Of a DNA stretch of 64,000 nucleotides, positions 23,641 through 34,020 are shown piece by piece; the first letter of the stretch is position 1; each line of letters starts with the position of its first letter. The notes beneath the pieces were generated by a model, which saw only the letters and a program-made list of their open reading frames with translations, ran no database searches and was not told the origin of the DNA. The DNA is taken from NCBI RefSeq assembly GCF_037102585.1, contig NW_027043822.1, positions 971,529-1,035,528 of the forward strand, written 5' to 3'. Position numbers and translations under genes: made by a program. The DNA is from Saccharomycopsis crataegensis (taxonomy: Eukaryota; Ascomycota; Saccharomycetes; Ascoideales; Saccharomycopsidaceae).

Positions 23641-24205
23641 AAAGAAAGAACAAGAGAACAAAATTTTCTTTATCCTGATTGTATTTACTGATATTTTATT
23701 TTCCGTTACCTTATGATTAATTTTACACTTATTGTCTTACGTTATTTGCATGTTTCCTGAATTTCTTTATTTTCCTTTTTATATGATATATATATGCTCT
23801 TCTTAATTTTTCCTCTTTTATTCACGATTTTCCCCCATTCTCTTTTTTTCAGTATTTTATAGTTTTTTGGTTTGCTAATTTTGATGTTTTTTGGTTTATT
23901 TTTAGTTATTCATTTTTTTTTTCATCGTAGTTGCATCGTATAAGCATATCTACTGGACTCTCGAAATTATCGTTCATGAGTAATTTTTGTGACTACCAAA
24001 ATAGACTTTCCCATGTGTTGTCCCACGCACCTCCATGCGCGGCCGAGCAAAGTGAAAAAATTATTGTTGTTTAGGAAATAAAATATCAGCAAACGAATGG
24101 GGATACAGGTGAGCAGATAAATTGGTTAAAAATAAAATGTACATAACTTGTGAATAGATAGTCCATACGGATTAGCAAATAAACATAGTAGTAGATCTCC
24201 CCAAG
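23641..24205. other. 3' flank of the GPI-protein gene up to the intact transposon
   Basis: About 565 bp, T-rich at first, then unremarkable. It ends with the TA target dinucleotide at 24206-24207. No gene is supported. Confidence 0.5.
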
Positions 24206-24207
24206 TA

Positions 24208-24392
24208 CAGTGTTTTCATTTTTTATTCGTACCAACCACCGGAAATGTTCATACCAGTGGCAAAAAATAATTCATACCGACCCCCGGTATTTTTCGTACC
24301 ACCGCAGCGGGATTTATTCAAACCATCTAAGAAAAATAGTTCATACTATTGCACTTCAATTATTCATACCAACAGTATATAAAATTCATATT
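24208..24392 (+). repeat. left terminal inverted repeat with eight phased TTCRTACC iterons
   Basis: Motif starts are 24226, 24248, 24271, 24293, 24317, 24340, 24363 and 24385. Steps are 22, 23, 22, 24, 23, 23 and 22 bp. Units read TTCGTACC or TTCATACC, with TTCAAACC, TTCATACT and TTCATATT as variants. They are likely transposase-binding sites. Confidence 0.85.
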
Positions 24393-24686
24393 AATTCCTT
24401 TCTTTTTTTTATGTGACTGGCTCTATAAGCCTCTAAGCTACTCAGTTTAAACAAATTATACTCATTTTTTCCATAATTCTGTGCTACTTTCTATAAAACC
24501 GGATATCTATAATAATATCAATAATATCACGTGATTACGGTTTTCAAGAAATGGGAACGAATGTATGGTAGGAGCTGTTCTCCATTTAAGATGATGAATT
24601 CCCACTTTTGACATTCAATTCGGTCTTTATGTGATCACCAGATTACTTACAAAAAAAAGCATAAGATTTTACCATCAAAACTAAGT

Positions 24687-26015
24687 ATGGACTTGAAAGC
24701 CAAGCTACTAACTGATGGGTATGTTGATGGCCTAGGTAATAGATTCTATGCTGAACCCAGTGAAATGACTTTAGAGTCTGAAATAGCACCAGTTGAAGCT
24801 TGCTTTAGTTACACTGACTATAAGCATTTTGAAAAACCAGGTATCATGGATATCATGGAAATTGATCCTATTTTTGAAGAAGAAGAAAATGCCGAGATGG
24901 AAATTGAAATGAAAGAACGAAGATATAGAGGTTCGTACCGGTATTATAATCAAGCTGTCAAACAAAGATTTTGGCACTTGGTCATGGAAGAAGGTGTATC
25001 AGCTTACAAGGCTGCAAAATTAGAAGATATACCTTTGCAAACTGCTTACACATGGAAAAGAAAGTGGAACAAAATACTTGTCAATGAATTAAATGGCATC
25101 TCGAAGCCAATAAAGAAAAGAGGTCGTAAACCCCTTCTCACTGATGAACATAAGGAATTCCTTCAAAAATTGATAAAGGAAGATGCTACAGTGACTCTCG
25201 ATTTTATGTTGGAGAGACTCAAGAAAGCCTTCACAAATTTAAGAGCCAAGGCTACAACAATCTATAACTTTGTAACCAAGGTCTGTAAGCTAAGTCTCAA
25301 ACGTATTTCTAAATGGGCTTTGAGAAGAAGTCTGGAGGAATTGAAGAAACAGAGACTCGAGTGGGCAGAGAAGTATAAAGACAAGCTCGACTTTAGTCAA
25401 AACTGTATTTTCATCGACGAAGCAGGTTTCAATATCAGTATGCGGCGTGAGTATGGATGGTCTGCTGTGGGTGAAAAAGCAGTTCTTACTGTTCCCGTAA
25501 CCAGAGGGCTTAATATTTCGTTCATTGGGGCAATTTCTGTCAAAGGTTGTATTGAATTAAAGGTCAGAACTCCAATGGCTACATCCAATAAGAAGAGAAA
25601 ACTTGATTCAGAAACGACCATTGACAAAGTGAGTAAAGGTACTACAGCTAATCACTTCTACAGTTTTGTAAAGTCAGTGATCCAGCAAATAGAAAATAAC
25701 GAGGAGCTCAAAGGTATGAAATATTTGATCCTTGATAATGCTGCCATTCATAAACGACGTGATCTTCAGTTACTAGTGGCACTGAGTGGCTTGGAACTTG
25801 TGTTTTTACCTCCTTATTCTCCAGGGTTGAATGCTATAGAAGAATTCTGGTCAGTATGTAAGAGTAAAGTCAAAAGATCAAACTTGAGCAAGAAGGAGCA
25901 ATTAACTCCAAGGGTGAAAGAAGCCACAGAAAATATTTCCCTTGATAGTTACAAGGGATTCTGCAGACATGCTTCTAGACATATTGATCTCTGTTTACAA
26001 CAGCAGCTCTTTTGA
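24687..26015 (+). CDS. DD34E transposase of the Tc1/mariner-IS630 superfamily
   Basis: 442 residues. The N-terminal 80 residues are acidic and unusual. Two helix-turn-helix regions follow, about 90-125 (YYNQAVKQRFWHLV..AAKLEDIPLQTAYTWKRKW) and about 150-205, separated by a KKRGRKP AT-hook-like motif. The catalytic domain has D244 (FIDEAGFN), D350 (LILDNAAIH) and E385 (PPYSPGLNAIEEFW), with exactly 34 residues between the second D and E. A basic SNKKRKLD segment inside the domain could be a nuclear signal. The protein would bind the inverted repeats and cut and paste the element into TA sites. Every key residue is present and there is no frameshift. An almost identical C-terminal half lies at 21609-22283. 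Confidence 0.93.
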   Translation: MDLKAKLLTDGYVDGLGNRFYAEPSEMTLESEIAPVEACFSYTDYKHFEKPGIMDIMEIDPIFEEEENAEMEIEMKERRYRGSYRYYNQAVKQRFWHLVMEEGVSAYKAAKLEDIPLQTAYTWKRKWNKILVNELNGISKPIKKRGRKPLLTDEHKEFLQKLIKEDATVTLDFMLERLKKAFTNLRAKATTIYNFVTKVCKLSLKRISKWALRRSLEELKKQRLEWAEKYKDKLDFSQNCIFIDEAGFNISMRREYGWSAVGEKAVLTVPVTRGLNISFIGAISVKGCIELKVRTPMATSNKKRKLDSETTIDKVSKGTTANHFYSFVKSVIQQIENNEELKGMKYLILDNAAIHKRRDLQLLVALSGLELVFLPPYSPGLNAIEEFWSVCKSKVKRSNLSKKEQLTPRVKEATENISLDSYKGFCRHASRHIDLCLQQQLF

Positions 26016-26311
26016 AAACAAATACCAAAGATGAAGAAAAAAAATTAGAAAACAAAATACAGAAAACAAACCAAAAAAAAAAGTAAAAACTATAAAAAAA
26101 ATTACATAAAGACGCAACAAAGCTCCAAAACAAATTAATGAAAATTTAAAATTTTAAGGAAGGACGAAACCACACCAAAATTTGGTTATGAGCCTTTGAA
26201 ATGGTAAATGAGTATTGCAAAGGGGCTTTATTGGGTGTGCGGGTCCCCTGTAACATGTTTAATAATATCAAAGATAAAATATTAATGAAAGCATAAGAAT
26301 TTTATGCATTT

Positions 26312-26496
26312 AGTATGAATTTTGTATTCTGTTGGTATGAATAATTAAAGTGCAATAGTATGAACTATTTTTCTTAGATGGTCTGAATAAATCCCGCTGC
26401 GGTGGTACGAAAAATACCGGGGGTCGGTATGAATTATTTTTTGCCACTGGTATGAACATTTCCGGTGGTTGGTACGAATAAAAAATGAAAACACTG
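26312..26496 (-). repeat. right terminal inverted repeat of the intact transposon
   Basis: Reverse complement of 24208-24392 with few changes (for example CAGACC for CAAACC and AGAATACA for AGTATATA). It carries the same motif array and ends ACACTG next to TA. Confidence 0.85.
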
Positions 26497-26498
26497 TA

Positions 26499-29400
26499 GA
26501 AATGAACAAGAGACACGTGTATGGGACAAATTATCACTGCTTCTTTTGGTTACGATGCTTCGCTGCTCCCAGCAGTCAAATATACCTCAAAGGTATCCGC
26601 TTTCATACAAAGCCCTATTCATAAGCCGCTGAGCTAGGAAGCATCAATTCTAGGAAAAGTGGCTATGCAGACTTGAAATTTATATATGTACTGTAGCACG
26701 ATGATACCAGTTAGCTGCGTTTTCGCGAAGCCATTGATATTAGAATTCCATAGAAAACCGCAAGTTGATAAAATCGGGTACTTGTTGAGTCAGTTGCCCA
26801 TCCAATTTTTTGCTGAGTGCTTTTGTAGCCAAAGTACTTTTTAATCACCTTTAAAAATATGCAATTGGGCTTAAAATGGGGTTGTTGTTATTAGAGATTT
26901 TGGTGGGGTAATGAGATAAAGTTTGCAGCAACTTATTCAAATTTCTAAAAGGTCAGAGCTTATGACGATTCATTAAGTGGTGAATATCAGCGAAAATTAT
27001 GCGTAATATGATTCATCATTATTGTAGTGGTCACACCTCTAAGTCATGTCTTGATCTATGATTTTTCCTTCAATGTTGTTGAGGAAGTAATGGTGGGGCG
27101 GAGAGAAAAAAAAAAACCAACAGCATTTGATTCATTGGCAATCACGTATCAGCCGAATTGTATTTTTGATCACCGATTATATTACAAAACTCAGGAAAAT
27201 CAATCTAACTCACCAGTACAGTGCAGAATTAAGTGAAGCATAGCATCAATGACATCTGTTCTAACATGTTGGTGTGTAAGATGGGTATCTTCCAATTGAT
27301 AGAGTATTATGTTTTGCTTTTTTTTCTTATATATGACAGCCATCATGATCCAGAGCTCAAAGATAACTAACTGGCCTGAGAAACCCGAAGAAGGCAACAT
27401 GGCAAACAACTAATGGATCATTGTTTTTCAAATTCTTTGTATAACTAATTGAAGTACGCTAATTCCTAACGGCGAAAACTGTGTCAGTCGGTGTAATAGA
27501 TATTTATATTGGCCAGTAATTCCATCTTCTGTTTCTTTTTATCGCAGGCTTTGGGTCACCCTGCCCCAACTGGATGGAGAAGAAAGTTATTTTTAGTGCT
27601 TATCGGCCACAATATTGTGTGTTGCATTTATTTAAGCCTTTGCTATATAATGTAATTTAGTAGGAATCGGAATATATCTGTGTCTACTGTTGGAGAAAAA
27701 TTTTCCGTATCTTCATGTTTAATATTTCTCATAGCAATCGCTCTTGCTAATGCAGCTTTATGATTATTCATTATATAACTACTATACATATATCGTAATA
27801 TCTTCCATCTTCGTGTAGTTAATCAAAGATATACCTTTTATAAATAGTTGATTTTAATTACCCTTTGAAAACTCGCTGGTCTACGCTTTGTGTTCCAACG
27901 ATGTTTTTGTGGAAAGAGTGGCCCAGTGATTTGATAATTTCCTCATTTTAGAATGAAACTTGGTGGGATCTTTTCTTGAAGCTTACCTTTGAAGATGAAG
28001 AATGCACAATGGTTAATTCATGTAGAAAATGAGCTACATAGTTGTATTAACAAGATTTTTTATTTCAAATAATGGTGACACTATAAATCAGCCGCATCGC
28101 AAAGACAATCAGGTGTGTCTGCTGCTACCATTCATTCTGTTCACAATATATTTTTTATATTGTATTCTTAGATGACCTATGCCATCACAACCCAGGAAAT
28201 ATACAAATGCACCTATTGAATAGCATTACTGGTTAGTATTACACAATAATTAGTGAGACGAATTAATGGTATCATTATCTTCAAGTTAGGCTCTAATTGG
28301 CCCCCTTATGGTGTGTCTTTCTTGTAATAAGTATGTTATACGTTTTTTGCACTTATCGTCACAAATTATACACTCTACCTTTGAAAACCTCTAAAGACAG
28401 AAAAACAAAAAGTAAGAATCATCTGCACACAAATATCTTCACCAATTTCCAAAACAAAAACCAAGTAGAAGCACAATATCGTCATTAATAATTCCGTGGA
28501 TAGGATCAATGTTTTGGCGTCAATATCATTCCATGTGCCTCGTACCTGCTGTATCAACCACAGTACCGTTCCAGTCTGACTTTGTCTTAATTATAAAGAG
28601 CACTCCAGTTTGACCAAACATCATGGCCATGAATACGGTCGTATTCTTTCATAGCCTCTTTAATGGGGATATGGTTCGTACTAAGATTCCTCTACTCAAC
28701 ATCTCTTGTGTTGTGATAAATAACATTGCCTTCCACAATATGTATTGATATTTCGAGGTTTCCGCTGGGTATTTTCGGCTCCTTACAATCTATAAAGTGA
28801 CAAATGTAAATAAATAAGTCATCGATGTAGTCGGCAAAGTAAACGGAGACTCACTAATTGTTATCTGGATGATCTTTCCAAAGCACCGTTGCGGCCCCCC
28901 TCCGAATAATCCCGAGTGTGTCATCTGCCAAATGGGAAAGGTTCTCACCCAGTTGTGGTAAATGCTTGCCCCCCGTACGTTTTTTTTTTTTTTAGCCGGC
29001 TCCAAGTGTTTGGAACCGGCAAAATTACGAATTCTGCACCAAAACCATCACCGTAGACGTCACTCTTCGTATGGTGTGGCTTTGGCTTTGGCATGGTTTC
29101 CGAGAATCGGACGTTACCCACTATACCCGATCAATGATGATAACGATACTATTTAAAACCAGGGTAACCTCTGAAAACGTTTTGACCCGATGTGATGATC
29201 ATTAGCTACGGAGATAGGGATTTTGTGGGAAAGGGGATGAAAAACTAGTATATTATATGTGAGCGTGATATATATAAGATGTATGATATAAAACATATGT
29301 ATTCCATATATAATCAGATAGAATATAGAAAATACAGGAGATAACATATCATGGATATAAGGGACATAAGTGCTATGCCCCCATCGGTGTTATTTCCGTG

Positions 29401-29620
29401 CTGACAAACAGTATGCCCGCGTATGTCCGTCGTATTCCTTTTTTTGGTGCGAGGCTGAATTGATTAATATTTATATTTTTATATATATATATATATATAT
29501 AAATTCATCTACGCATTGGGAGGGCGCTTTTTGAAATTTTGCAAATGTGACAATTTGCATTTGGCAACTCAATTTATATTTAATACCTAAAGTTATATTG
29601 GATAATTGATAATTCTAATT
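26499..29620. other. 3.1-kb region without recognisable genes
   Basis: No open frame here has a codon pattern or domain I can support, on either strand. No tRNA box pairs were seen. The sequence is AT-rich and non-repetitive, with a TA run at about 29480-29500 close to the next gene. It probably includes the long promoter of the zinc-cluster gene; it could also hide a non-coding RNA or a centromere, neither of which I can demonstrate. Confidence 0.5.
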
Positions 29621-30406
29621 ATGTCCGACCAACAAAAGAAGCCTAGAATCAGAACCCCAAAGGCCTGCAACCACTGTCGTCAACGCAAAGTCAAATGTGA
29701 TGGTAACTTACTACAATGTTCCAATTGCATCCGGTACCAGATCCCATGTCAATACAGCCCTGACACCCCAGGGACTCGGGAGATCAAAAAACCTAGAAAA
29801 AAGAGAGCTTACAAGTCCAAGCACTCCTGTGACAACAGGATGGCACCAAAGAAACTAGAGGCAAACCAACCCTCATTGGATATTGAGGCCCGTTTATTGA
29901 AGCTCGAACAAAATGTGGCAAAACTATATAAGAAACTTGACGAGTTTATTGAATCAAGTACAAAAAAGCCTAGAGGATATAGTGTTTCTCCTACTTCCTC
30001 GAACTCATCAATATCAATGGACCATTCGCCCACCAAGGTACCATTTACCAGAGAAGAGTCGATACTGATGGACAAGATGTTTGAGAATGATAGTAATGAA
30101 GCATTGTTGCCTTCTCCTCCAAGTTCAGTTTCTGCAAACTATGAAAATTACAACGATGATAACTACGGTAACAAAATGTCAATACATATGGGGTCCAATA
30201 AAGAGACTTTCGATTCACTACATTCAACTCTCCAAAATAACAACATACCGGAGTTTTCCAAGTCATTTGCTAGTCAATTACAACAACTGATGCTCCAACA
30301 GCAACAATTGACCGGCGATCTCACACGGTTACTAAATGGTGATGACCCAAGTCTTAATTTTACAATGATGGACGATGATGAAACTTACATTACCCCAGGG
30401 TTTTGA
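29621..30406 (+). CDS. short Zn2Cys6 zinc-cluster transcription factor
   Basis: 261 residues from the ATG of MSDQQKK (29621). Residues 16-43 form a perfect fungal binuclear cluster: C16-x2-C19-x6-C26-x6-C33-x2-C36-x6-C43, with basic RQRKVKC. A basic linker (KKPRKKRAYKSKH) leads to a heptad-like segment (ARLLKLEQNVAKLYKKL, about 85-105) that probably dimerises. The rest is Ser/Asn/Gln-rich with an acidic end, a likely activation region. The large fungal-specific middle homology domain is absent, so the protein is unusually short for the class. Such factors bind CGG half-sites. Target and orthologue are unknown to me. Confidence 0.88.
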   Translation: MSDQQKKPRIRTPKACNHCRQRKVKCDGNLLQCSNCIRYQIPCQYSPDTPGTREIKKPRKKRAYKSKHSCDNRMAPKKLEANQPSLDIEARLLKLEQNVAKLYKKLDEFIESSTKKPRGYSVSPTSSNSSISMDHSPTKVPFTREESILMDKMFENDSNEALLPSPPSSVSANYENYNDDNYGNKMSIHMGSNKETFDSLHSTLQNNNIPEFSKSFASQLQQLMLQQQQLTGDLTRLLNGDDPSLNFTMMDDDETYITPGF

Positions 30407-31907
30407 ATATAAATAAATAAATTGATGTGTATATTTTGATAAGAGACTGGTGCTCTTATTCTTTTTTTCTAGTGGCGTTTTTAATTTGCGTGTATATAAT
30501 AAACATGAATGGTTGGCTTCGGGGTTTATGAGAAAATTTTCATTTTCGGCCGTTATACGCGGCGGCACTAGGCGGCAATAGGCGGGGAACGAACCAGAAA
30601 TCTCCGAAAGGTTACCGGTAAGTCCGGAGGGTGTCCGAAGAAAAGCTCATCGCCACCACATTTCTTCTGTTTGCGGAAAACTCTTCCAAGAAAGGCACTA
30701 GGAGTTGGAATTGATGTATACCCCTAAATATCGAGGAATTTCATTCTGCTTTCTTTAGATTTTTCCTTCACATGATGTTTGGATAAATTTTAGGATCCAT
30801 CATTGACTTACTAATACAATTAGCCTTGATAAGCACAAGGGTCTTGTGGTAAATATCCTTGATGGAGTCGACCACTTATAATATATTAAATTGTTAGTAT
30901 TCGCAACTGTAGACCTTCGTATATTTAAATTATACACAAGAAAATAGTCTGCCAAACACTTAGTCATACATTACAGTCGACAAATAATTAAGAGCTTAAA
31001 AACAGAGTTTCGCTTGATGGCCCAAAAGGAGTGAATATTTCGTCAGGTGGTAATTTTAAGGAAACCATTTAATCGTTACACAACACGTCGCATCAAAAAT
31101 CAATACTTCTAAAACATATAAATAATAGTGGCAACTAGGTCCATCATCAACTCACACATCATGATATCCTGGACAGGACAAGCATTACCCCAATAAACAT
31201 CAATTCTCCCCAATTGGGTATTTATCACTCTCAGTTGAGGTTAATGGGATTCATCATATATTTCCTTAAGAGTCCCTATGTGGACCCAAATTGAAGCAAT
31301 GTTAAGGTTAGTATCACAGCATAAAGAGAAAATTGTTTATACAGTTACCACACCATCATTTCAAAATATTATGTGTACAGATACCTGACCTGTCTGCTTA
31401 TTGAAAAAGCACCACCACAAATAGAAGTAAGTTTTTTCCTTTTACAGCAGACCTGTCCAGATAATACTTTAGATCGGGGTGAAAATGTCTTGAAACGAAA
31501 CAAGGGATAATGTGGTAGAGCATGGGGAATTAGTGGAGAAATCTTATTATTCATTTTGAAGTTCAATAGCTTTATTAGTTCAAAATAAAAATCAATGATA
31601 CTAAGTGACTTACATTCTTCAAATCTGGGAGATCCAAAAGCTTTTCATTCATTAATTATGAGGTATGAGGAGAAGAAAAAAGTATGTTGATGAAAAACGA
31701 AAGTGTCCAAAAAATCAGCCATTATAATGAGCGGAAAAGTAAATAGCAGTTTAAAGCGAAATAAGTGAAATGTATCGAGCGAGTGTGTCTAAGTAGAACT
31801 AAAAGGAAGGAATATTAAAAAAGGAAAAGAAAAAAAAAATGTCATAAAAATAAAGCGTAAAACCCATTTGTATAATTCATGGATTCATCCAACTTCATTA
31901 ATGTAAT
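30407..31907. other. 1.5-kb region between two convergent genes, with a GC-rich cluster
   Basis: The zinc-cluster gene and the WSC gene converge here, so no promoter is expected. Yet 30547-30645 is markedly GC-rich, with several CGG/CCG triplets and GGCGG at 30561, 30571 and 30581 (10-bp period). No protein frame is credible. A non-coding transcript is possible. Confidence 0.5.
30561..30587. repeat. three GGCGG units at exact 10-bp period
   Basis: GGCGGCACTA, GGCGGCAATA and GGCGGGG lie in direct succession. The last also fits the GC-box type core SYGGGG used by Mig1-like zinc fingers. The function is unknown. Confidence 0.5.
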
Positions 31908-33389
31908 TTATGGATTCATTACTTGCAACTTCCTGGTGTAATCTTTATTATCTTCCAACGAAACAGTCGATTGATTGTGGAACACCACCATTGGGGCTTC
32001 AAGACGATTATCAGTACCAACATTCTCATCCTTATCAAAACTTGAATGGGTATAATGTTTGATCGGGGTAGGATAATCGCCAAAAATATTCAAGTTATTA
32101 TCACTATCGCCACTGGCCCCTGAGAACCTGTTCTTTGTCGGGCTATCTGGGGTCATTGATCCCACTAAGGTTGAAGGGGATGGGATCCCCATCATGAAAG
32201 AATCACGACGTTGGTTCTCTTGAAACTTGCGACGATGACGAGAAATCAATATCACAGCGAGCACCACCAAGAGCACAATGAATACCCCAACTGCCGTGAA
32301 CACTCCCGCAACTTTACCCTTGTTATGAAAAAATGACAGAGTTGCCAGATGTTTTGATTGCCGTGCCATGTTAGTATCTGTGGTGTTTGTGGTGGTATTA
32401 TTAATACTACTGGTAGTAGTATTGGCATTGATATTCTGGTTATTTGTAGAAGCTGTTCCAGTTGATGACGGTGAACTAGTAGTTGTCAGGCTGGCGACTT
32501 TCAGGCTGGTTGTGACTGGAGTGATGAGAATAGTGGAAGAATTGCTTAATGAATACTTGACAGGGGATATCACGGTAGTGATAGTGCTGTTATTGATCTT
32601 TTCAATCGTAGAGTATCTTACTGAAGTAACAATATTAGAGATAGTATTTTTGTCCACCTTGGTAACTATCGTGGTGACTTGGGGTCCCATTGACACCACA
32701 CTGGTGGTGGTGAGTTGGAAAATACTGGTTTGTGTCAAATATTGGGTATCCCCGGTAACAATTTCTGTGGAGACAATTTCCGACACCAAAGTGGATGCTG
32801 GCTGGATAGAGATAACAGTGGCCAATGAGGTGGTTACGGATGGTGCTGTTGAAGATATGGAGATGGTTGTTGAGACAATTGTCGCGACACTGGTGGACAC
32901 AACTGTTGAAATTCTTGGAGCAATTGTTGATGTGGAAGATGTAGAATAACTTGTAGAATGGCTTGAACTCGTAGAAGGATAACTTGTAGAAGCTTCAGAA
33001 TGGCTGGAGCTGGTAGTAGTATAACTTGTAGAAGCTTCATTATCACCTGAGCTTGTGGAATAGCTCGATGACTCTGTAGATGACACACTGCTGGCCAATC
33101 CCTCATCCAATACAATATACCCGAAAGTTCCTGATCCTCCACATATTTCATACCCATACCCTGGGCACTCGGTATCACAATCTCCTCCTGTTGTTGATGG
33201 TTGGGTATTACTACACCAACAGCTTTTCCCTTGGACAATAGCAAAAGCATATTCCCCACAATGCTCCAGACAATACCCATGGGACATGAACTCATACGAA
33301 ATCCTTGCCGTCCCGGTGTTTTGGGTCGAGCACCAATCTGCGACGATCCTCGCAGCCAACAGTAGCATCACCAATAGTAGTTGTAGCAT
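31908..33389 (-). CDS. WSC-domain cell-wall stress sensor
   Basis: 493 residues. A signal peptide (about 1-17) is followed by a WSC domain (about 18-97) with eight cysteines, including GYCLEHC, SCWCS and YEICGG. Then comes a long Ser/Thr-rich stalk (about 100-345), a single membrane helix (about 355-380, VAGVFTAVGVFIVLLVVLAVILI) and a basic cytoplasmic tail starting SRHRRK, with SPxK-type and acidic motifs. This is the layout of Wsc1-4 sensors. They detect wall stress and activate Rho1 and the protein kinase C pathway through Rom2. Which Wsc paralogue it represents cannot be said, so no symbol is given. The repeated Ser/Thr codons give long antisense open frames, which are not genes. Confidence 0.9.
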   Translation of the reverse strand: MLQLLLVMLLLAARIVADWCSTQNTGTARISYEFMSHGYCLEHCGEYAFAIVQGKSCWCSNTQPSTTGGDCDTECPGYGYEICGGSGTFGYIVLDEGLASSVSSTESSSYSTSSGDNEASTSYTTTSSSHSEASTSYPSTSSSHSTSYSTSSTSTIAPRISTVVSTSVATIVSTTISISSTAPSVTTSLATVISIQPASTLVSEIVSTEIVTGDTQYLTQTSIFQLTTTSVVSMGPQVTTIVTKVDKNTISNIVTSVRYSTIEKINNSTITTVISPVKYSLSNSSTILITPVTTSLKVASLTTTSSPSSTGTASTNNQNINANTTTSSINNTTTNTTDTNMARQSKHLATLSFFHNKGKVAGVFTAVGVFIVLLVVLAVILISRHRRKFQENQRRDSFMMGIPSPSTLVGSMTPDSPTKNRFSGASGDSDNNLNIFGDYPTPIKHYTHSSFDKDENVGTDNRLEAPMVVFHNQSTVSLEDNKDYTRKLQVMNP

Positions 33390-34020
33390 GGTCTAATGAG
33401 AATGAACACTATGAGAGAATATAAGACAACATGGTGAAAAGAATCCTTTTCTTGAAAAAACAATAAATCCAAATACAATATTTCGAAAGTTTCATTCCCT
33501 CGCCATTTTCCCTCTGGCCACACTAATTTTTGATTGCTCTTCTTTGCCAAATCGTCCCAGTGGAAGGAAAAAAAAAACAGCCCCAAAAAAATCCGACGTA
33601 CACGGATGCGGAGCAACTTGTATATATTCTCAGAGGGGGGTGTATATATAATATATAGGGGGATTTCGGGTGTGTATATATGATATTTATAATATTAAAT
33701 ATATTGTGTGCAATAGGTAAGTTTTGTACTGCTTTGGGCTTCGTTATTGACAATATTTATTGCAGTAATAAACATTGATATACAAAATGGAGTTGACAAT
33801 GGACAATAATGGAGATTAATAAACAGCAATAAATAGGATAAATAGACGTCATTAAGAAGAATGAATGTCACAAATTATTACAATAATTTCAAAGAGATAA
33901 TTGCGAGTAAAAATCACTTGCCCCCAAAAATTAGTTCATACTTACACCAAAAAAAAAACATCCTCATAAGCATCATTTATTATAGTAGAAAAACTTTTTT
34001 AATACCCTAGATAGATATGA
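33390..34020. other. WSC gene promoter and ERV46 3' flank
   Basis: About 630 bp with TA-rich stretches (33613-33705) and short A runs. No gene is supported. Confidence 0.5.

Larger units (their letters stand above)
24208..26496 (+). mobile_element. full-length Tc1/mariner (IS630-type) DNA transposon
   Basis: 2289 bp between TA dinucleotides (24206-24207 and 26497-26498), the target-site duplication of this superfamily. Ends are CAGTGTTTTC and its inverse. Inverted repeats of about 185 bp (24208-24392 and 26312-26496) are nearly perfect and contain regularly spaced TTCRTACC motifs. The single gene inside encodes an intact transposase. The perfect-looking ends, intact frame and near-identical deleted relative suggest recent or present activity. 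Confidence 0.93.

Noticed and set aside
27027-27236. 69-codon frame in the gene-free region
   Set aside because: Begins with a non-ATG codon context, no domain, no composition bias of a real gene.
30618-30830. Possible intron (GTAAGT near 30618, TACTAAT near 30808, TAG after)
   Set aside because: No coding exon on either side and a non-yeast-like donor; matches are short enough for chance.
32368-32949. 193-codon frame antisense to the WSC gene stalk
   Set aside because: Val/Thr/Leu-rich complement of Ser/Thr codons; the sense frame has full domain support.
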